Counted from the first letter of the stretch, positions 16,521 through 25,429 are shown. The stretch is DNA of 64,000 nt from Micromonospora sp. MA102 (GCF_025460765.1 NZ_JAMWEG010000005.1:186001-250000), one strand, 5' to 3'. Translations and numbers: made by a program. Notes: generated from the sequence alone by a model not told the origin.

Positions 16521-17765
16521 GGCCTCCCGGGTCCGCTCGCCGGCCCGGTCCAGCAGCTGCATGACCGGGGTAGCCGCGATCCCGTGCACCACCACCGAGA
16601 TCATCACCACGAGGCCGACCGTCGCCCAGATCAGCTCGGCCTGCGGAAACTCCGTCTTGCTGGTGGCGTACGCCAGGTAGTAGAACGAGCCGACGCCGCG
16701 GATGCCGAACAGCGAGATCACCCAGTGTTCGGCCGGACGGCCCGGCGCGCCGCGCAGCGACAGCCAGCCGGCCAGCGGCCGGATCACGAACACGAGGGCC
16801 AGCCCCACCAGGGCCGCCGGCCAGGTCAGCGGGGCGAGCAGCCCACCGATCACCGCGCCGCCGAAGAGCAGCAGCAACAGCACGGTGAGCAGCCGCTCGA
16901 CCTGCTCGGCGAAGTCGTGCAGCACGGAGTGGAACTCGTGGGTGCGTTCCGCCGCGCGAATCGCCCGGGCCGCCACGAAGACGGCCAGGAAGCCGTACCC
17001 GCCGACCACCTCGACCAGCCCGTACGCCAGGAAGGTCGCGGCGAGGGCGAGGAAGCCCTCGGCGTGCCGGGCCAGCCGCAGGTCGCTGGGGGCCCGGAAG
17101 AACAGCTTGCCCAGCAGCCAGCCGACGAGCAGGCCGCCGCCCACCCCGACGGCGAGCTTGTAGAGCACGTCGACCGCGAGCCAGTGGGCCAGCCAGTCCG
17201 CCGGGGCAAGACTGGTGGTGGCGATGGCGATGGCCGCGTAGACGAAGGGGAAGGCCAGGCCGTCGTTCAGCCCGGCCTCGGAGGTGAGCGCGAAGCGCAC
17301 CTCGTCCTCCGAGTCCTCCACGTCGGTCGGCTCGCCGACCTGCACGTCGGAGGCGAGCACCGGGTCGGTCGGGGCGAGCGCGGCGCCCAGCAGCAGCGCC
17401 GCGGCCGGCACCAGGCCGGCCCACCACCAGCCCAGCACCGCCACCGCGGCGATGCACAGCGGCATGGCGACGGCCAGCAGCCGCCACGTCGACGACCAGC
17501 GGGCCCAGCTCAACGGCCGGTCGATCTTGAGGCCGGCGCCCATGAGCGCGACGATCACGCCGACCTCGGTGAGATGGGTGGTCAGCTCCGGCCAGCGCAG
17601 CGGGTCCGGTGTCGGCAGGCCGGTGGGCAGCACGAAGACCAGCATGCCGAGGCCGAGGAACGCGATCGGCATCGACAGCGGCCGGCGTTCCAGCACCCGG
17701 GGCAGGATCCCCGCCAGCAGGGCGCCGACGCCCAGCAGGGCGAACGCGACATCGACCGGTTCCAC
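16470..17765 (-). CDS. CPA1-family Na+/H+ antiporter
   Basis: A 431-residue integral membrane protein with about 12 hydrophobic segments from residue 5 to 405. Signature segments of NhaP/CPA1 exchangers are present: GAALAPTDPVLASDVQ (ion-binding Asp), TSEAGLNDGLAFPFVYAA, and the C-terminal SLFGIRGVGSFYYLAYA. It exports Na+ or K+ in exchange for protons at the cytoplasmic membrane. A GTG start at 17763-17765 follows AAGGGTGG. The acidic cytosolic tail is short and overlaps the MEDS-HATPase gene in antisense. Confidence 0.92.
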   Translation of the reverse strand: MEPVDVAFALLGVGALLAGILPRVLERRPLSMPIAFLGLGMLVFVLPTGLPTPDPLRWPELTTHLTEVGVIVALMGAGLKIDRPLSWARWSSTWRLLAVAMPLCIAAVAVLGWWWAGLVPAAALLLGAALAPTDPVLASDVQVGEPTDVEDSEDEVRFALTSEAGLNDGLAFPFVYAAIAIATTSLAPADWLAHWLAVDVLYKLAVGVGGGLLVGWLLGKLFFRAPSDLRLARHAEGFLALAATFLAYGLVEVVGGYGFLAVFVAARAIRAAERTHEFHSVLHDFAEQVERLLTVLLLLLFGGAVIGGLLAPLTWPAALVGLALVFVIRPLAGWLSLRGAPGRPAEHWVISLFGIRGVGSFYYLAYATSKTEFPQAELIWATVGLVVMISVVVHGIAATPVMQLLDRAGERTREASEGGRADEPALDGVRG

Positions 17766-17830
17766 GGCACCACCCTTCCGCCGCCCGGCGGTACGGGCAG
17801 GTGGTCACCAGTGCCCCGAAGCGGTCCCGG

Positions 17831-18592
17831 CTATGCCTCCGTGTCCGTCTTCTCGCCCGTGGGACCGGTCACCGTGTCGCCGGCCCGGCGCGGAGCGCGA
17901 ACCGACCTGCCCGGGTCGGTGAGGGCGGCGATCGCGCTGTCGGCGAGGCCGTCCAGCAGGGCGGCCGGGTCGTCGTAGACGGCCACCGCTCCCGAGCCGG
18001 CCAGCTCGCCGCGGCTGGTGCCGCCACAGGTGAGCCCGATGCAGGGCACGTCCAGCTTGCCGGCGGCGGCGACGTCCCAGACCGAGTCGCCGACGAACAC
18101 CACGCGCTCGGCGGCCAGCCCCGACTGGGCCAGCGCGGCCGCCAGGATGTCCGGCGCCGGCTTGCTCTCCTCCGCGTCCGCCGAGGAGGTCACCGTGTCG
18201 ATCACGTCGTCGGCGTCGAGGGCGGCCCGCAGGGCGGCCACCTCGTGCTCGGCCGCCGACGTGGCCAGCACCACCCGCAGACCGCGGGCCGCGCACGCGC
18301 GCAGCAGATCCACCGCCCGGGGCAGCGGCACCAACCGCTCCCAGTACTCGGCGTACAGCGCGTCGTGCGTGTCGCGCAGCTTGCCGTCCGCGTCCCGGTC
18401 TCGTTCCGCGCCGAGCAGGTGGTCGAGGAGCTTGTCCGAGCCCATCCCGATGGCCCGGTGGATCCGCGCCATCGGCACCCGGTGGTCGCCCTGGCGGAGC
18501 GCCTCCCACCAGCTCACCGTGTGCAGGTACGTGGTGTCTACCAGGGTGCCGTCCACGTCGAAGAGGACGCCGCAGCGGTTGTCGTCAGGCAT
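17831..18592 (-). CDS. HAD-superfamily hydrolase (phosphoglycolate phosphatase-like)
   Basis: This 253-residue HAD phosphatase has motif I FDVDGTLVDT (residues 11-20), motif II VLATSAAEHE, motif III Lys in ESKPAPDIL and motif IV FVGDSVWDVAAAGK. The cap is a helical C1 type (LHTVSWWEALRQ through DALYAEYW), as in beta-phosphoglucomutase and phosphoglycolate phosphatase relatives. The substrate cannot be assigned. The gene sits between the antiporter and the PP2C regulator on the same strand with short gaps, so co-transcription with its upstream neighbour (18633-20771) is possible. Confidence 0.9.
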   Translation of the reverse strand: MPDDNRCGVLFDVDGTLVDTTYLHTVSWWEALRQGDHRVPMARIHRAIGMGSDKLLDHLLGAERDRDADGKLRDTHDALYAEYWERLVPLPRAVDLLRACAARGLRVVLATSAAEHEVAALRAALDADDVIDTVTSSADAEESKPAPDILAAALAQSGLAAERVVFVGDSVWDVAAAGKLDVPCIGLTCGGTSRGELAGSGAVAVYDDPAALLDGLADSAIAALTDPGRSVRAPRRAGDTVTGPTGEKTDTEA

Positions 18593-18632
18593 GGCACCCC
18601 TCCTACCCGTCCGGGCCGGCCCCGACGCGCGG

Positions 18633-20771
18633 TCACCCCGACGGGATGAGGATTTCGAACCAGACCGTCGAACCGCGCACCGTGGGGTCGGTGCCCCAGG
18701 CGTCGCTCAGCTCCTCGATGAGCCCCAGCCCGCGGCCCCGGCTGCTCAGCGTGTCGGTCTGCGCCCGGGTCACCTGCCCCCGGGTGCCGGAGTCGGCGAC
18801 CGAGACCAGCAGGCGTTCCGGGCTCAGGTCGATCTCGACCCGGGCGGCGGTGCCGGCGTGCAGCAGGGCGTTGGTGGTCAGCTCGCTGGTGCAGAGCACC
18901 GCCGCGCCGACCACCGCATCGGGCACCTGCCAGTCGGTGAGCTGGGCGGTTAGCCAGTGCCGGACCCGGCTCGGCGCGGTCGGCTCGGCCGGCACCTCCA
19001 TGCGGGCCGACCGGCTCGGCTTGACCGCGTGCTCGACGGCCAGCACGGCCACGTCGTCCTCGGTGGCGCCCGGAACCGCGGCGGTCGCCACCGCGCAGAG
19101 CGCCCTCGGGTCCCCGCTGCTCGCGGCGGTCACCGCCGAGCTCAGCCCGGTCAGGCCCGCGGTGAGGTCCTGCCAGCGCCGCTCCACCACCCCGTCGCTG
19201 AACAGCAGCAGGGTGTCGCCGGGGCGGAACGGCACGGTGACCGTCCGCGGGCGGCCGCCCAACCCCAGCGGTGGGGCCGGCGGCACCTCGACGTACTCGG
19301 CGACCGGGTCGCTGTCGGCAGGGCAGCGCCGGATCAGCGGCGCGGGGTGGCCCGCGCTGGCCAGCGTGACCTGCTCCCGGTCGGCCTCGATCACCCCGAA
19401 GACCACGGTCACGAAGAGCTCCTGCGTGCCGCCCTCGGTGCCCAGGCTGGCGACCAGCCGGTCCAGGCCGCCGAGCACCGCGTCCGGCCGGGGATCGGAG
19501 AGGGCCAGCGCGCGCAGCGCGGCGCGTACCTGGCCCATCCGGGCGGCGGCCTGCACGTCGTGCCCGGCCACGTCGCCGAGCACCACGCCGAGCGCGCCGG
19601 TGGGCAGCACGAACGCGTCGTAGAAGTCGCCACCGGCGGCGTTGCCGTCGACGCCGGGGTCGTAGCGGGCGGCGATCCGCAGCCGGGGCAGGTCGGGCAG
19701 CTGCTCCGGGAGCATGCTGCGCTGCAGCAGCTGGGCGGTGCCGTGCTGGGTCTCGAAGCGGCGGGCCCGCTCGGCGGCCTGGCCGACCAGCTCGGCCGAG
19801 GCGGCGAGCAACGCCCGTTCCGCCGGGGACCAGGGGTGCGCGGCCTGGTAGCCGACGGTCAGCGCGCCGCGGATGACGGTCGAGCGCAGCGGCAGCGAGG
19901 CGATCGCCCGGATCTTCTCGTCGTGCCGGTCCGCCGCGTTGTCCCGTAGCGGCCGGCCGTCGCCCACGAACGACGACACCCCGCTGCGGGCGGTCACCGC
20001 GATCGGGATGGTCGAGTCGGCGGGCAGCCGCCGCCACAGCGGCGGCAGCCGCTCGTCGGCCTCGTCCAGCAGCTCACCCCGGACCCGGCGGACCATCCGC
20101 CAGGCGGAGCCCTCGTCGACGACGAACGAGACCCGGTCGGCGTCGAAGGAGTGCAGGCAGTAGCGCAGCGTGACCCGGGCGACGTCGTCCAGGGTGAGGG
20201 TGCCGGAGAGCGCCGCCGCGAAATCGCTCAGGCTCTGCAGCTGCTGGGTGACCTGGGTGGTCTGGGCCGCCACGGTGAGCACGCCGATGATCTGCCCGGT
20301 CGAGTCGCGGACCGGGGAGTAGCCGCGGGTGAACACGGCGGGCTCGGCGTGGCCGGCCTGGTGCCGGTCGACCGGCAGCACGGCCTCCCGCTCCAGGTAG
20401 GGCTCGCCCCGCCGGTAGACCCGGGTGACCACCTGCCCGGCGGCGGGGTCGTGCCAGAGGTCGGCGAACACCTCCGCCGCCGGCTGTCCGAGCGCCGCCG
20501 GGTGCCGGTCGCCGATCAGCTCCGCGTACCCGTCGTTGTAGAGCAGGACCAGGTCCTCGCCGTAGAGCAGGGCCATCGGCACCGGGGAGGCCAGCACCAG
20601 GTCGACCACGGCACTGACCGCCGGATCCCAGCCGTCGGGCGGACCGAGCGGCGTGTCCGCCCACGGGTGGGCCAGGACGGTCGCCGCGCCGGACCCGGTC
20701 GCGTCCGCTCCGGCGCTCGCTCCCGGGTTGGGGGCTGATGGCGTGGGGACCCGCCCGACGGTGCCTGGCAT
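18633..20771 (-). CDS. PAS-GAF-SpoIIE phosphatase fused to anti-sigma HATPase
   Basis: A 712-residue multidomain regulator. A PAS-like domain (LLYNDGYAELIGDRHP, about residues 75-170) is followed by a GAF domain (LDDVARVTLRYCLHSFDADRV to about 340). Then comes a PP2C/SpoIIE phosphatase (AAGGDFYDAFVLP, VLGDVAGHDVQAAARM, LLLFSDGVVERR, about 365-580). A GHKL ATPase ends the protein (SELTTNALLHAGTAARVE, SRGRGLGLIEELSDAW, 600-710). Thus one chain carries both the phosphatase that would activate an anti-anti-sigma factor and the kinase-like domain that would inactivate it. ATG 20769-20771 is chosen; TTG/GTG alternatives downstream would cut only a disordered N terminus. Confidence 0.9.
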   Translation of the reverse strand: MPGTVGRVPTPSAPNPGASAGADATGSGAATVLAHPWADTPLGPPDGWDPAVSAVVDLVLASPVPMALLYGEDLVLLYNDGYAELIGDRHPAALGQPAAEVFADLWHDPAAGQVVTRVYRRGEPYLEREAVLPVDRHQAGHAEPAVFTRGYSPVRDSTGQIIGVLTVAAQTTQVTQQLQSLSDFAAALSGTLTLDDVARVTLRYCLHSFDADRVSFVVDEGSAWRMVRRVRGELLDEADERLPPLWRRLPADSTIPIAVTARSGVSSFVGDGRPLRDNAADRHDEKIRAIASLPLRSTVIRGALTVGYQAAHPWSPAERALLAASAELVGQAAERARRFETQHGTAQLLQRSMLPEQLPDLPRLRIAARYDPGVDGNAAGGDFYDAFVLPTGALGVVLGDVAGHDVQAAARMGQVRAALRALALSDPRPDAVLGGLDRLVASLGTEGGTQELFVTVVFGVIEADREQVTLASAGHPAPLIRRCPADSDPVAEYVEVPPAPPLGLGGRPRTVTVPFRPGDTLLLFSDGVVERRWQDLTAGLTGLSSAVTAASSGDPRALCAVATAAVPGATEDDVAVLAVEHAVKPSRSARMEVPAEPTAPSRVRHWLTAQLTDWQVPDAVVGAAVLCTSELTTNALLHAGTAARVEIDLSPERLLVSVADSGTRGQVTRAQTDTLSSRGRGLGLIEELSDAWGTDPTVRGSTVWFEILIPSG

Positions 20772-20971
20772 GACCGCAGCCTAACCGGAGGCTGACGGTC
20801 AGGTTTCGAGCGTGCGCGGGCGTCGGCCGCCAACCGACCCGATCGCGGGTGTTAGTGCAGGTCAGGGGCGGTTCGCCCGGTCATGTCGGGAAATTGCCCC
20901 GGGTCGGCTCGGAGTGCTGCCGACGCGACCGGGTATGCGGGCGGCGCAGTTCACGCGACAGGAGGGACAAC

Positions 20972-21835
20972 ATGCCGAAAACCCTCGCGGTCGGGCAGGC
21001 CGACATCGGTGACGCCCTGACCGATTTCTGGAGGTCGGTGCTGCTCTTCATCCCGAGGGCCATCGCGTTCATCGCGATCCTCGTGGTGGGTTGGCTCATC
21101 GCCCGAGCCGTCCTCAAAATCGTGGACGCGGCACTGGAACGGGTGGGATTCGACCGCGCCGTCGAACGCGGCGGCGTCAAACGCGCGCTCGAACGCACGA
21201 GATACGACGCCAGCGACATCCTGGCCAAACTGGCCTACTACGCGGTCCTGCTGTTCACCCTGCAGTTCGCCTTCGGGGTGTGGGGACCCAACGCGATCAG
21301 TGACCTGATCCGGGGGGTGGTCTCCTGGCTGCCGCGGGCCTTCGTGGCGATCGTCATCGTGGTCATCGCGGCCGCCATCGCCAACGCGGTGCGGGATCTG
21401 GTCTCGGGCGCCCTCGGTGGGCTCTCGTACGGCCGGGTGCTGGCCGACGTGGCGGCGATCTTCGTCCTGGCGCTCGGCATCATCGCCGCGCTCAACCAGG
21501 TGGGCATCGCCACCACGGTCACCACGCCGGTGCTCATCGCGTTCCTCGGCACCATCGCCGGCATCCTGGTGGTCGGCGTGGGCGGTGGTCTGGTGAAGCC
21601 CATGCAGGCGCGCTGGGACCGGTGGCTCGACCGGGCCGCCGCGGAGTCCCGGGCGATCCAGCAGCAGCGCCAGGCGCAGGGCGCCGGTCGCAGCGACTAC
21701 GAGCGGCAGATGGCCGATCGGGGCGGCCAGCCCGCCCCGGCCACGCCGCAGTCGTCGATGTTCGGTGCGCAGGGCACGTACCGCTCCGGCACCGCCGGGG
21801 ACGAGACACAGCAGTTCCGCCGGCCGAACGGCTGA
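20972..21835 (+). CDS. Mechanosensitive-channel-like protein (TM_helix repeats)
   Basis: A 287-residue membrane protein starting at an ATG ten bases after GGAGGG. Four to five hydrophobic segments occur: SVLLFIPRAIAFIAILVVGW, LAYYAVLLFTLQFAF, WLPRAFVAIVIVVIAAAIAN, AAIFVLALGIIAALNQ and TPVLIAFLGTIAGILVVGVG. The repeated conserved-helix pattern (TM_helix) is seen in small-conductance mechanosensitive-channel relatives that lack the full MscS beta domain. The C-terminal 75 residues are polar, Gln-rich and probably disordered. The role is likely in osmotic or membrane-tension response. Confidence 0.8.
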   Translation: MPKTLAVGQADIGDALTDFWRSVLLFIPRAIAFIAILVVGWLIARAVLKIVDAALERVGFDRAVERGGVKRALERTRYDASDILAKLAYYAVLLFTLQFAFGVWGPNAISDLIRGVVSWLPRAFVAIVIVVIAAAIANAVRDLVSGALGGLSYGRVLADVAAIFVLALGIIAALNQVGIATTVTTPVLIAFLGTIAGILVVGVGGGLVKPMQARWDRWLDRAAAESRAIQQQRQAQGAGRSDYERQMADRGGQPAPATPQSSMFGAQGTYRSGTAGDETQQFRRPNG

Positions 21836-21893
21836 GCGACAACGGGGCGACGAGGGTGTCCGCGGGGCGATCGCGGGCACCCTCCGCCGTGTC

Positions 21894-22256
21894 TCAGGCC
21901 AGGTCGCGAGGGTCCAGCACGCGGGTCAGCAGGCAGACCGCGAGCAGGCGGGTGAGCACCCAGTCCGGCTCGGACCAGTCGACCGGCTCGACCGGCGGCT
22001 CCCAGCCGTGCTCCCGCGCCGCGTCGCGCACGCCCTCGGCGTATCCGGCGAGCGCCGCCACGGTCAGCGGCCGGCGGTCGCCGTCCAGGCTGTCGCGTAC
22101 GCCCGCGGCGTGCTGGTCGACCGCGGCCAGCAGGCCGGGGTTGGCGGCGGCCGCGGCGAGGCCGGCGGTGCCGACGGCGGTGGTGAGGGTGGTGAGGCTG
22201 GACCTCGCGGCCAGCGCCGCGGATCGGGTCGCCACCCGGTTGTTCGGCACGCGCAT
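21894..22256 (-). CDS. Hypothetical protein, Ala-rich (120 aa)
   Basis: A 120-residue protein that I do not recognise with certainty; the pattern is reminiscent of the small actinobacterial DUF6401 group. It has a basic N terminus with RVATRSAALAARSSL, an Ala-rich stretch (GTAGLAAAAANPGLLAAVDQHA), then VAALAGYAEGVRDAAREHGW and a Trp/Asp-containing linker. A C-terminal hydrophobic helix (VLTRLLAVCLLTRVLDP) follows. No signal peptide or catalytic motif is visible. It stands alone between two plus-strand genes. Confidence 0.6.
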   Translation of the reverse strand: MRVPNNRVATRSAALAARSSLTTLTTAVGTAGLAAAAANPGLLAAVDQHAAGVRDSLDGDRRPLTVAALAGYAEGVRDAAREHGWEPPVEPVDWSEPDWVLTRLLAVCLLTRVLDPRDLA

Positions 22257-22420
22257 GGTGACCGAGGCTAGCCCCGCCGGGAGCGGGGCGGCCTCGGCCG
22301 ACCGGCCGATGCCCGGGTCCTCCGGGCGATGCGGTGCCCCGCCCGGCGGGATTGAGCCGCGCGCCGCGGGGCAGAAGGGATACCGCGCAGACCGCGCAGC
22401 AGACCCCGCGGAGGAACGGA

Positions 22421-22867
22421 ATGGGACAGCAGGTGGACGGGCCGGACCAGGCGCACCGCCGGCCGGCGGGTGTGAGTGACGCCACGGTCGAGGCCCTGGG
22501 CAAGCTCAGCGAGGCGCTGGAGTGCGTCGAGCGGGCCCGTGGGCACCTCTACTCGCTGCACCAGCTCATCGGGCACGCCGACCTCATGCTCGACGACGCC
22601 GTGGAGCTGTTCCGCTCCGCCGGGCACCCGGATCTGGCCGCACGCGTGGAGGAGGACCTGCTCGGGCGCAACGTCATCGCGGGACGCTGGACCTTCCAGA
22701 TCGTCGAGGACTTCGACGACGGGTACTACGCGCTCTTCCGGGAGCTGGACCGGCGAGCCCGCGACGAGCTGGTCGGCGGCCGGCGGCACCTCTACGAGGC
22801 GGAGATGAAGGAACGGCGCCGCAGCCCGGGGCGGCCGGGGCACGAGGCGCGCCCCGCCGAGGGCTGA
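22421..22867 (+). CDS. Hypothetical helical protein (148 aa)
   Basis: A 148-residue soluble protein with a good GAGGAACGGA ribosome-binding site before ATG 22421. From residue 20 it is strongly helical and charged: VEALGKLSEALECVERARGH, LYSLHQLIGHADLMLDDAVE, then LLGRNVIAGRWTFQIVEDFD and YYALFRELDRRARDEL. The regular heptad-like spacing suggests a helical bundle. I do not recognise a named family; similar proteins occur as single genes in actinomycetes. It ends one base before the stop of the convergent small membrane protein. Confidence 0.7.
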   Translation: MGQQVDGPDQAHRRPAGVSDATVEALGKLSEALECVERARGHLYSLHQLIGHADLMLDDAVELFRSAGHPDLAARVEEDLLGRNVIAGRWTFQIVEDFDDGYYALFRELDRRARDELVGGRRHLYEAEMKERRRSPGRPGHEARPAEG

Positions 22868-23077
22868 TCAGTCGGAGGAGCGGGCCTGCGCCGTGCGGCG
22901 TACGCCGTCGTCGGCGATGATCACGGTCGCCACCATGAGCGCCACCACGAGGCTGAACAGCCAGGAGCTGTCGTCGACGAGCCGGGCGGCGACGGGGGCC
23001 TGAACCGCGGCGAGCAGGAAGCCGAGCCAGGCAAGGCGGCGCTGACGCTGGGAGAGGAAACCGGAGCCCTGTTGCAT
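22868..23077 (-). CDS. Small two-pass membrane protein (69 aa)
   Basis: A 69-residue protein with hydrophobic segments at about residues 16-34 (LAWLGFLLAAVQAPVAARL) and 38-56 (SWLFSLVVALMVATVIIA), flanked by Arg/Gln-rich ends. There is no Shine-Dalgarno. TAACACT upstream of the ATG could act as -10 for a leaderless mRNA. The function is unknown. Confidence 0.65.
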   Translation of the reverse strand: MQQGSGFLSQRQRRLAWLGFLLAAVQAPVAARLVDDSSWLFSLVVALMVATVIIADDGVRRTAQARSSD

Positions 23078-23258
23078 CCCGAAAGTGTTACGCGGGGCAG
23101 GGGCATCGCCGTCAGCCGTTCGGCCGATTCTGGATGGGCTGTCCGTTTTCCTACCCGTCCGTATCGCACTTTTTGTCGTTTCGGCTGAGCATAACTCTCA
23201 CCGGGGCGCCCGGCCCCGGTCGGTCCCGGCCGGCGGCGGCTGGGCAGGATGGGGCCTC

Positions 23259-24503
23259 GTGTCCCGCGTCCCCGCTCCGCCCCGCCCCGCCCTGCTGCTC
23301 CTGGCCTACCTGGCCTTCGTCAGCCTCGGGCTCCCCGACGGCCTGATCGGGGTCGGCTGGCCGTCCATCCGGTGGGACCTGGGCGTGCCCACCGAGGCGG
23401 TCGGGGTCGTGCTCACGGCGGGCACGGTGGCCTACCTGACGTCCAGCGTGCTCGCCGGGTTCACCCTGGCCCGGCTGGGCGTCGGCTGGCTGCTCGCCGG
23501 CAGCACCCTGCTGGCCGGCGCCGCCCTGACCGGGTACGCGTCCACCCCCGCGCTCGCCGTCATGGTCGGCTTCGCGTTGGTCCTCGGGCTCGGCTCCGGG
23601 GCGATCGACGCCGGCCTCAACGCGTACGCGGCCGCCGCCTTCGGTCCCCGGCACATGAACTGGATGCACGCGTTCTTCGGGCTCGGCGTGGCGATCGGTC
23701 CGCTGATCATGACCGCGGTCCTCGGCGCCGGACTGAGCTGGCGCTGGGGGTACGCGCTGGTGGCCGCCGCCCAGCTCGTCCTGGCCGCCGCGTTCGCGTT
23801 CACCGTGCGGCTGTGGCGCGGCGACCCGCCGGCCGGCGCGACCCTGCCACCGGACCCGGTCGCACCGCAGGTGGTGCCCGGCGAGCCGGCCGGCGCGGGG
23901 CCCGCGCGGCGGACCTCGATCGGCGCCACGCTGCGGCTGCCGGCCGTGTGGCTCGGCGGGGCCGCCTTCGCCGTCTACGTGGCCGTCGAGGTGTCCACCG
24001 GCCTGTGGGCGTTCCTGCTGCTCACCGAGGGGCGGAAGCTCTCCGCCGCGGTGGCCGGGCTGTGCGTCTCCGGCTACTGGGGGAGCCTCTTCGTGGGGCG
24101 GGTGGTGCAGGGGGTGGTGGCGGAGCGGCTGGGCACCGCCCGCGTGCTGCGCGGCAGCCTGCTCGGCATGGCCGGGGGAGCCGTCCTCATCGCGCTGCCC
24201 GCGCCCGGCTGGGTGACCGTCGCCGGCCTGCTGGTGGTGGGCTTCGCGGCGGCGCCGGTGTTCCCGCTGCTCACCCTGACCACGGCGGAACGGGTGGGCC
24301 GCGACCACGCGGACCGGACCATCGGCCTGCAGATCGGCGCGGCCGGCCTGGGCGCCGCCCTGGTGCCGGCCGCGGTGGGGGTGCTGCTGGCCAGGGTCTC
24401 GGTGGCCGCGCTCGGCCCGACCCTGGTCGTGCTCGCGGTGGCGCTCGTCGCCCTGCACGCCGCCGGCGCCCGCCCGGCCGCCCGGGGATCCCGGGCCGGC
24501 TGA
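23259..24503 (+). CDS. MFS transporter
   Basis: A 414-residue major facilitator superfamily permease with about 12 hydrophobic segments. LAYLAFVSLGLPDGLIGVGW opens TM1. The A-motif region between TM2 and TM3 reads GFTLARLGVGWLLAGS, and GLGSGAIDAGLNAYAAAAFG forms TM4. GPRHMNWMHAFFGLGVAIGP is typical of the FucP/NarK-like sugar-porter-type MFS group. A long Pro/Gly-rich cytosolic loop splits the two halves. The substrate is unknown. GTG 23259-23261 is the best start because it precedes TM1 by ten residues; there is no strong ribosome-binding site. Confidence 0.85.
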   Translation: MSRVPAPPRPALLLLAYLAFVSLGLPDGLIGVGWPSIRWDLGVPTEAVGVVLTAGTVAYLTSSVLAGFTLARLGVGWLLAGSTLLAGAALTGYASTPALAVMVGFALVLGLGSGAIDAGLNAYAAAAFGPRHMNWMHAFFGLGVAIGPLIMTAVLGAGLSWRWGYALVAAAQLVLAAAFAFTVRLWRGDPPAGATLPPDPVAPQVVPGEPAGAGPARRTSIGATLRLPAVWLGGAAFAVYVAVEVSTGLWAFLLLTEGRKLSAAVAGLCVSGYWGSLFVGRVVQGVVAERLGTARVLRGSLLGMAGGAVLIALPAPGWVTVAGLLVVGFAAAPVFPLLTLTTAERVGRDHADRTIGLQIGAAGLGAALVPAAVGVLLARVSVAALGPTLVVLAVALVALHAAGARPAARGSRAG

Positions 24504-24507
24504 ACCC

Positions 24508-24532
24508 CGGGGCGCGCACTCCGGGCGCCCCG
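24508..24532. terminator. Terminator hairpin between convergent genes
   Basis: CGGGGCGC (24508-24515) pairs with GCGCCCCG (24525-24532) around a 9-nt loop. It lies between the MFS gene and the convergent 87-aa gene. Confidence 0.6.
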
Positions 24533-24540
24533 AGGGCGAC

Positions 24541-24804
24541 TCACCCGTTGTCCGGGCCGGTCCGCCCGGTCGTCGACGGCCGGTACGCCCGGTCCGCGTC
24601 GGTCATCTCCCGCCGCTCGGCCTCCGGGCCGGCGCCCCGGTCCACCGCCTCCGGCCCGTGGCCGAACGCGGCCTCCTCGCCGGCGTCGTTGCCCGTGACG
24701 TCGTCCGCCTGCCCGTCGAGGCTCGACCCGGCGAGCGCGCGGTCCAGTTCGCGCAGGGGAGTGCGTTCCTCGTCGCGCCACACGTGGCTGTCGTTGTCGG
24801 TCAT
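24541..24804 (-). CDS. Hypothetical acidic hydrophilic protein (87 aa)
   Basis: An 87-residue, strongly hydrophilic, low-complexity protein rich in Asp, Glu, Arg and Gly (RDEERTPLRELDRALAGSSL, DDVTGNDAGEEAAFGHGPE). There are no hydrophobic segments, and it is probably disordered. This composition is common among small stress-induced actinobacterial proteins. AGGGGA abuts the ATG. A GTTTG-N14-GGGTAC promoter ends nine bases before the start, so the mRNA may be leaderless. No family is recognised. Confidence 0.7.
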   Translation of the reverse strand: MTDNDSHVWRDEERTPLRELDRALAGSSLDGQADDVTGNDAGEEAAFGHGPEAVDRGAGPEAERREMTDADRAYRPSTTGRTGPDNG

Positions 24805-24813
24805 TCCCCTGCG

Positions 24814-24838
24814 GTACCCGGGCCGGATGATCGCAAAC
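24814..24838 (-). promoter_or_regulatory. SigB/F-type promoter
   Basis: Minus strand: GTTTG (24834-24838), 14-bp spacer, GGGTAC (24814-24819). The ATG of the 87-aa gene follows after nine bases. It matches the known SigB/SigF-family consensus (GTTT, 14-16 bp, GGGTA). Confidence 0.7.
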
Positions 24839-24853
24839 GGCCCCCGGACGCGG

Positions 24854-24883
24854 CGATGGCCGCCGGAGCGCCGGCGGCCATCG
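24854..24883 (-). terminator. Terminator downstream of SRPBCC gene
   Basis: Perfect 13-bp stem CGATGGCCGCCGG (24854-24866) and CCGGCGGCCATCG (24871-24883) with a 4-nt loop. It lies just beyond the stop of the leftward SRPBCC gene at 24913. Confidence 0.7.
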
Positions 24884-24912
24884 GGGTTCGCGTTGTCCGG
24901 GGGGTCGGCGAC

Positions 24913-25374
24913 TCAGGGGGTCGGCCGGTCGACCTTGCCGCGCCAGGCGCCGGTCTCCTGACCGCGCCGCTCGATGTACTGCTTGAACCGCGCCAGGTCG
25001 CCCTTGGCCCGGCGGTCGACCACGCCCAGCTTGTCGCCGGCCTTCTCGACCGCGCCGTGCGGCTCGAACTCCAGCTGCAGCGTGACCCGGGTGTGCCCCT
25101 CGTCCAGCCGGTGGAAGGTCACCACACCGGCCTGCTGGGTGCCCCCGGTGGAATGCCAGGCCACCCGCTCGTCGGGCAGCTGCTCGGTGATCTCGGCGTC
25201 GAACTCGCGCTTGACGCCGGCGATCTCCACGGTCCAGTGGGTCATCGTGTCGGAGAGCTGCCGGACCTCCTGGACGCCCTCCATGAAGTGCGGAAACTCC
25301 TCGAACTGCGTCCACTGGTCGTAGGCGGTGCGGATCGGGACGGACACGTCCACGTGTTCCATGACTCCGCTCAT
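24913..25374 (-). CDS. SRPBCC (START-like) family protein
   Basis: A 153-residue protein with the SRPBCC/polyketide-cyclase-like fold. MEHVDVSVPIRTAYDQWTQF at the start, HFMEGVQEVRQL, AGVKREFDAEITEQLPDERV and TRVTLQLEFEP follow the helix-grip pattern. Such proteins bind hydrophobic ligands; this subtype is frequent in actinobacterial stress-gene neighbourhoods and has no defined ligand. ATG 25372-25374 is preceded by AGGAGGAAC. An ATG at 25362 is a possible alternative. Its neighbours are the DUF2795 and YihY genes on the same strand. Confidence 0.85.
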   Translation of the reverse strand: MSGVMEHVDVSVPIRTAYDQWTQFEEFPHFMEGVQEVRQLSDTMTHWTVEIAGVKREFDAEITEQLPDERVAWHSTGGTQQAGVVTFHRLDEGHTRVTLQLEFEPHGAVEKAGDKLGVVDRRAKGDLARFKQYIERRGQETGAWRGKVDRPTP

Positions 25375-25429
25375 GTCGGTGTTCCTCCTGTTCCGCCGGT
25401 GACTGCTCGCGGACCGTGGGCCGGTCCGC

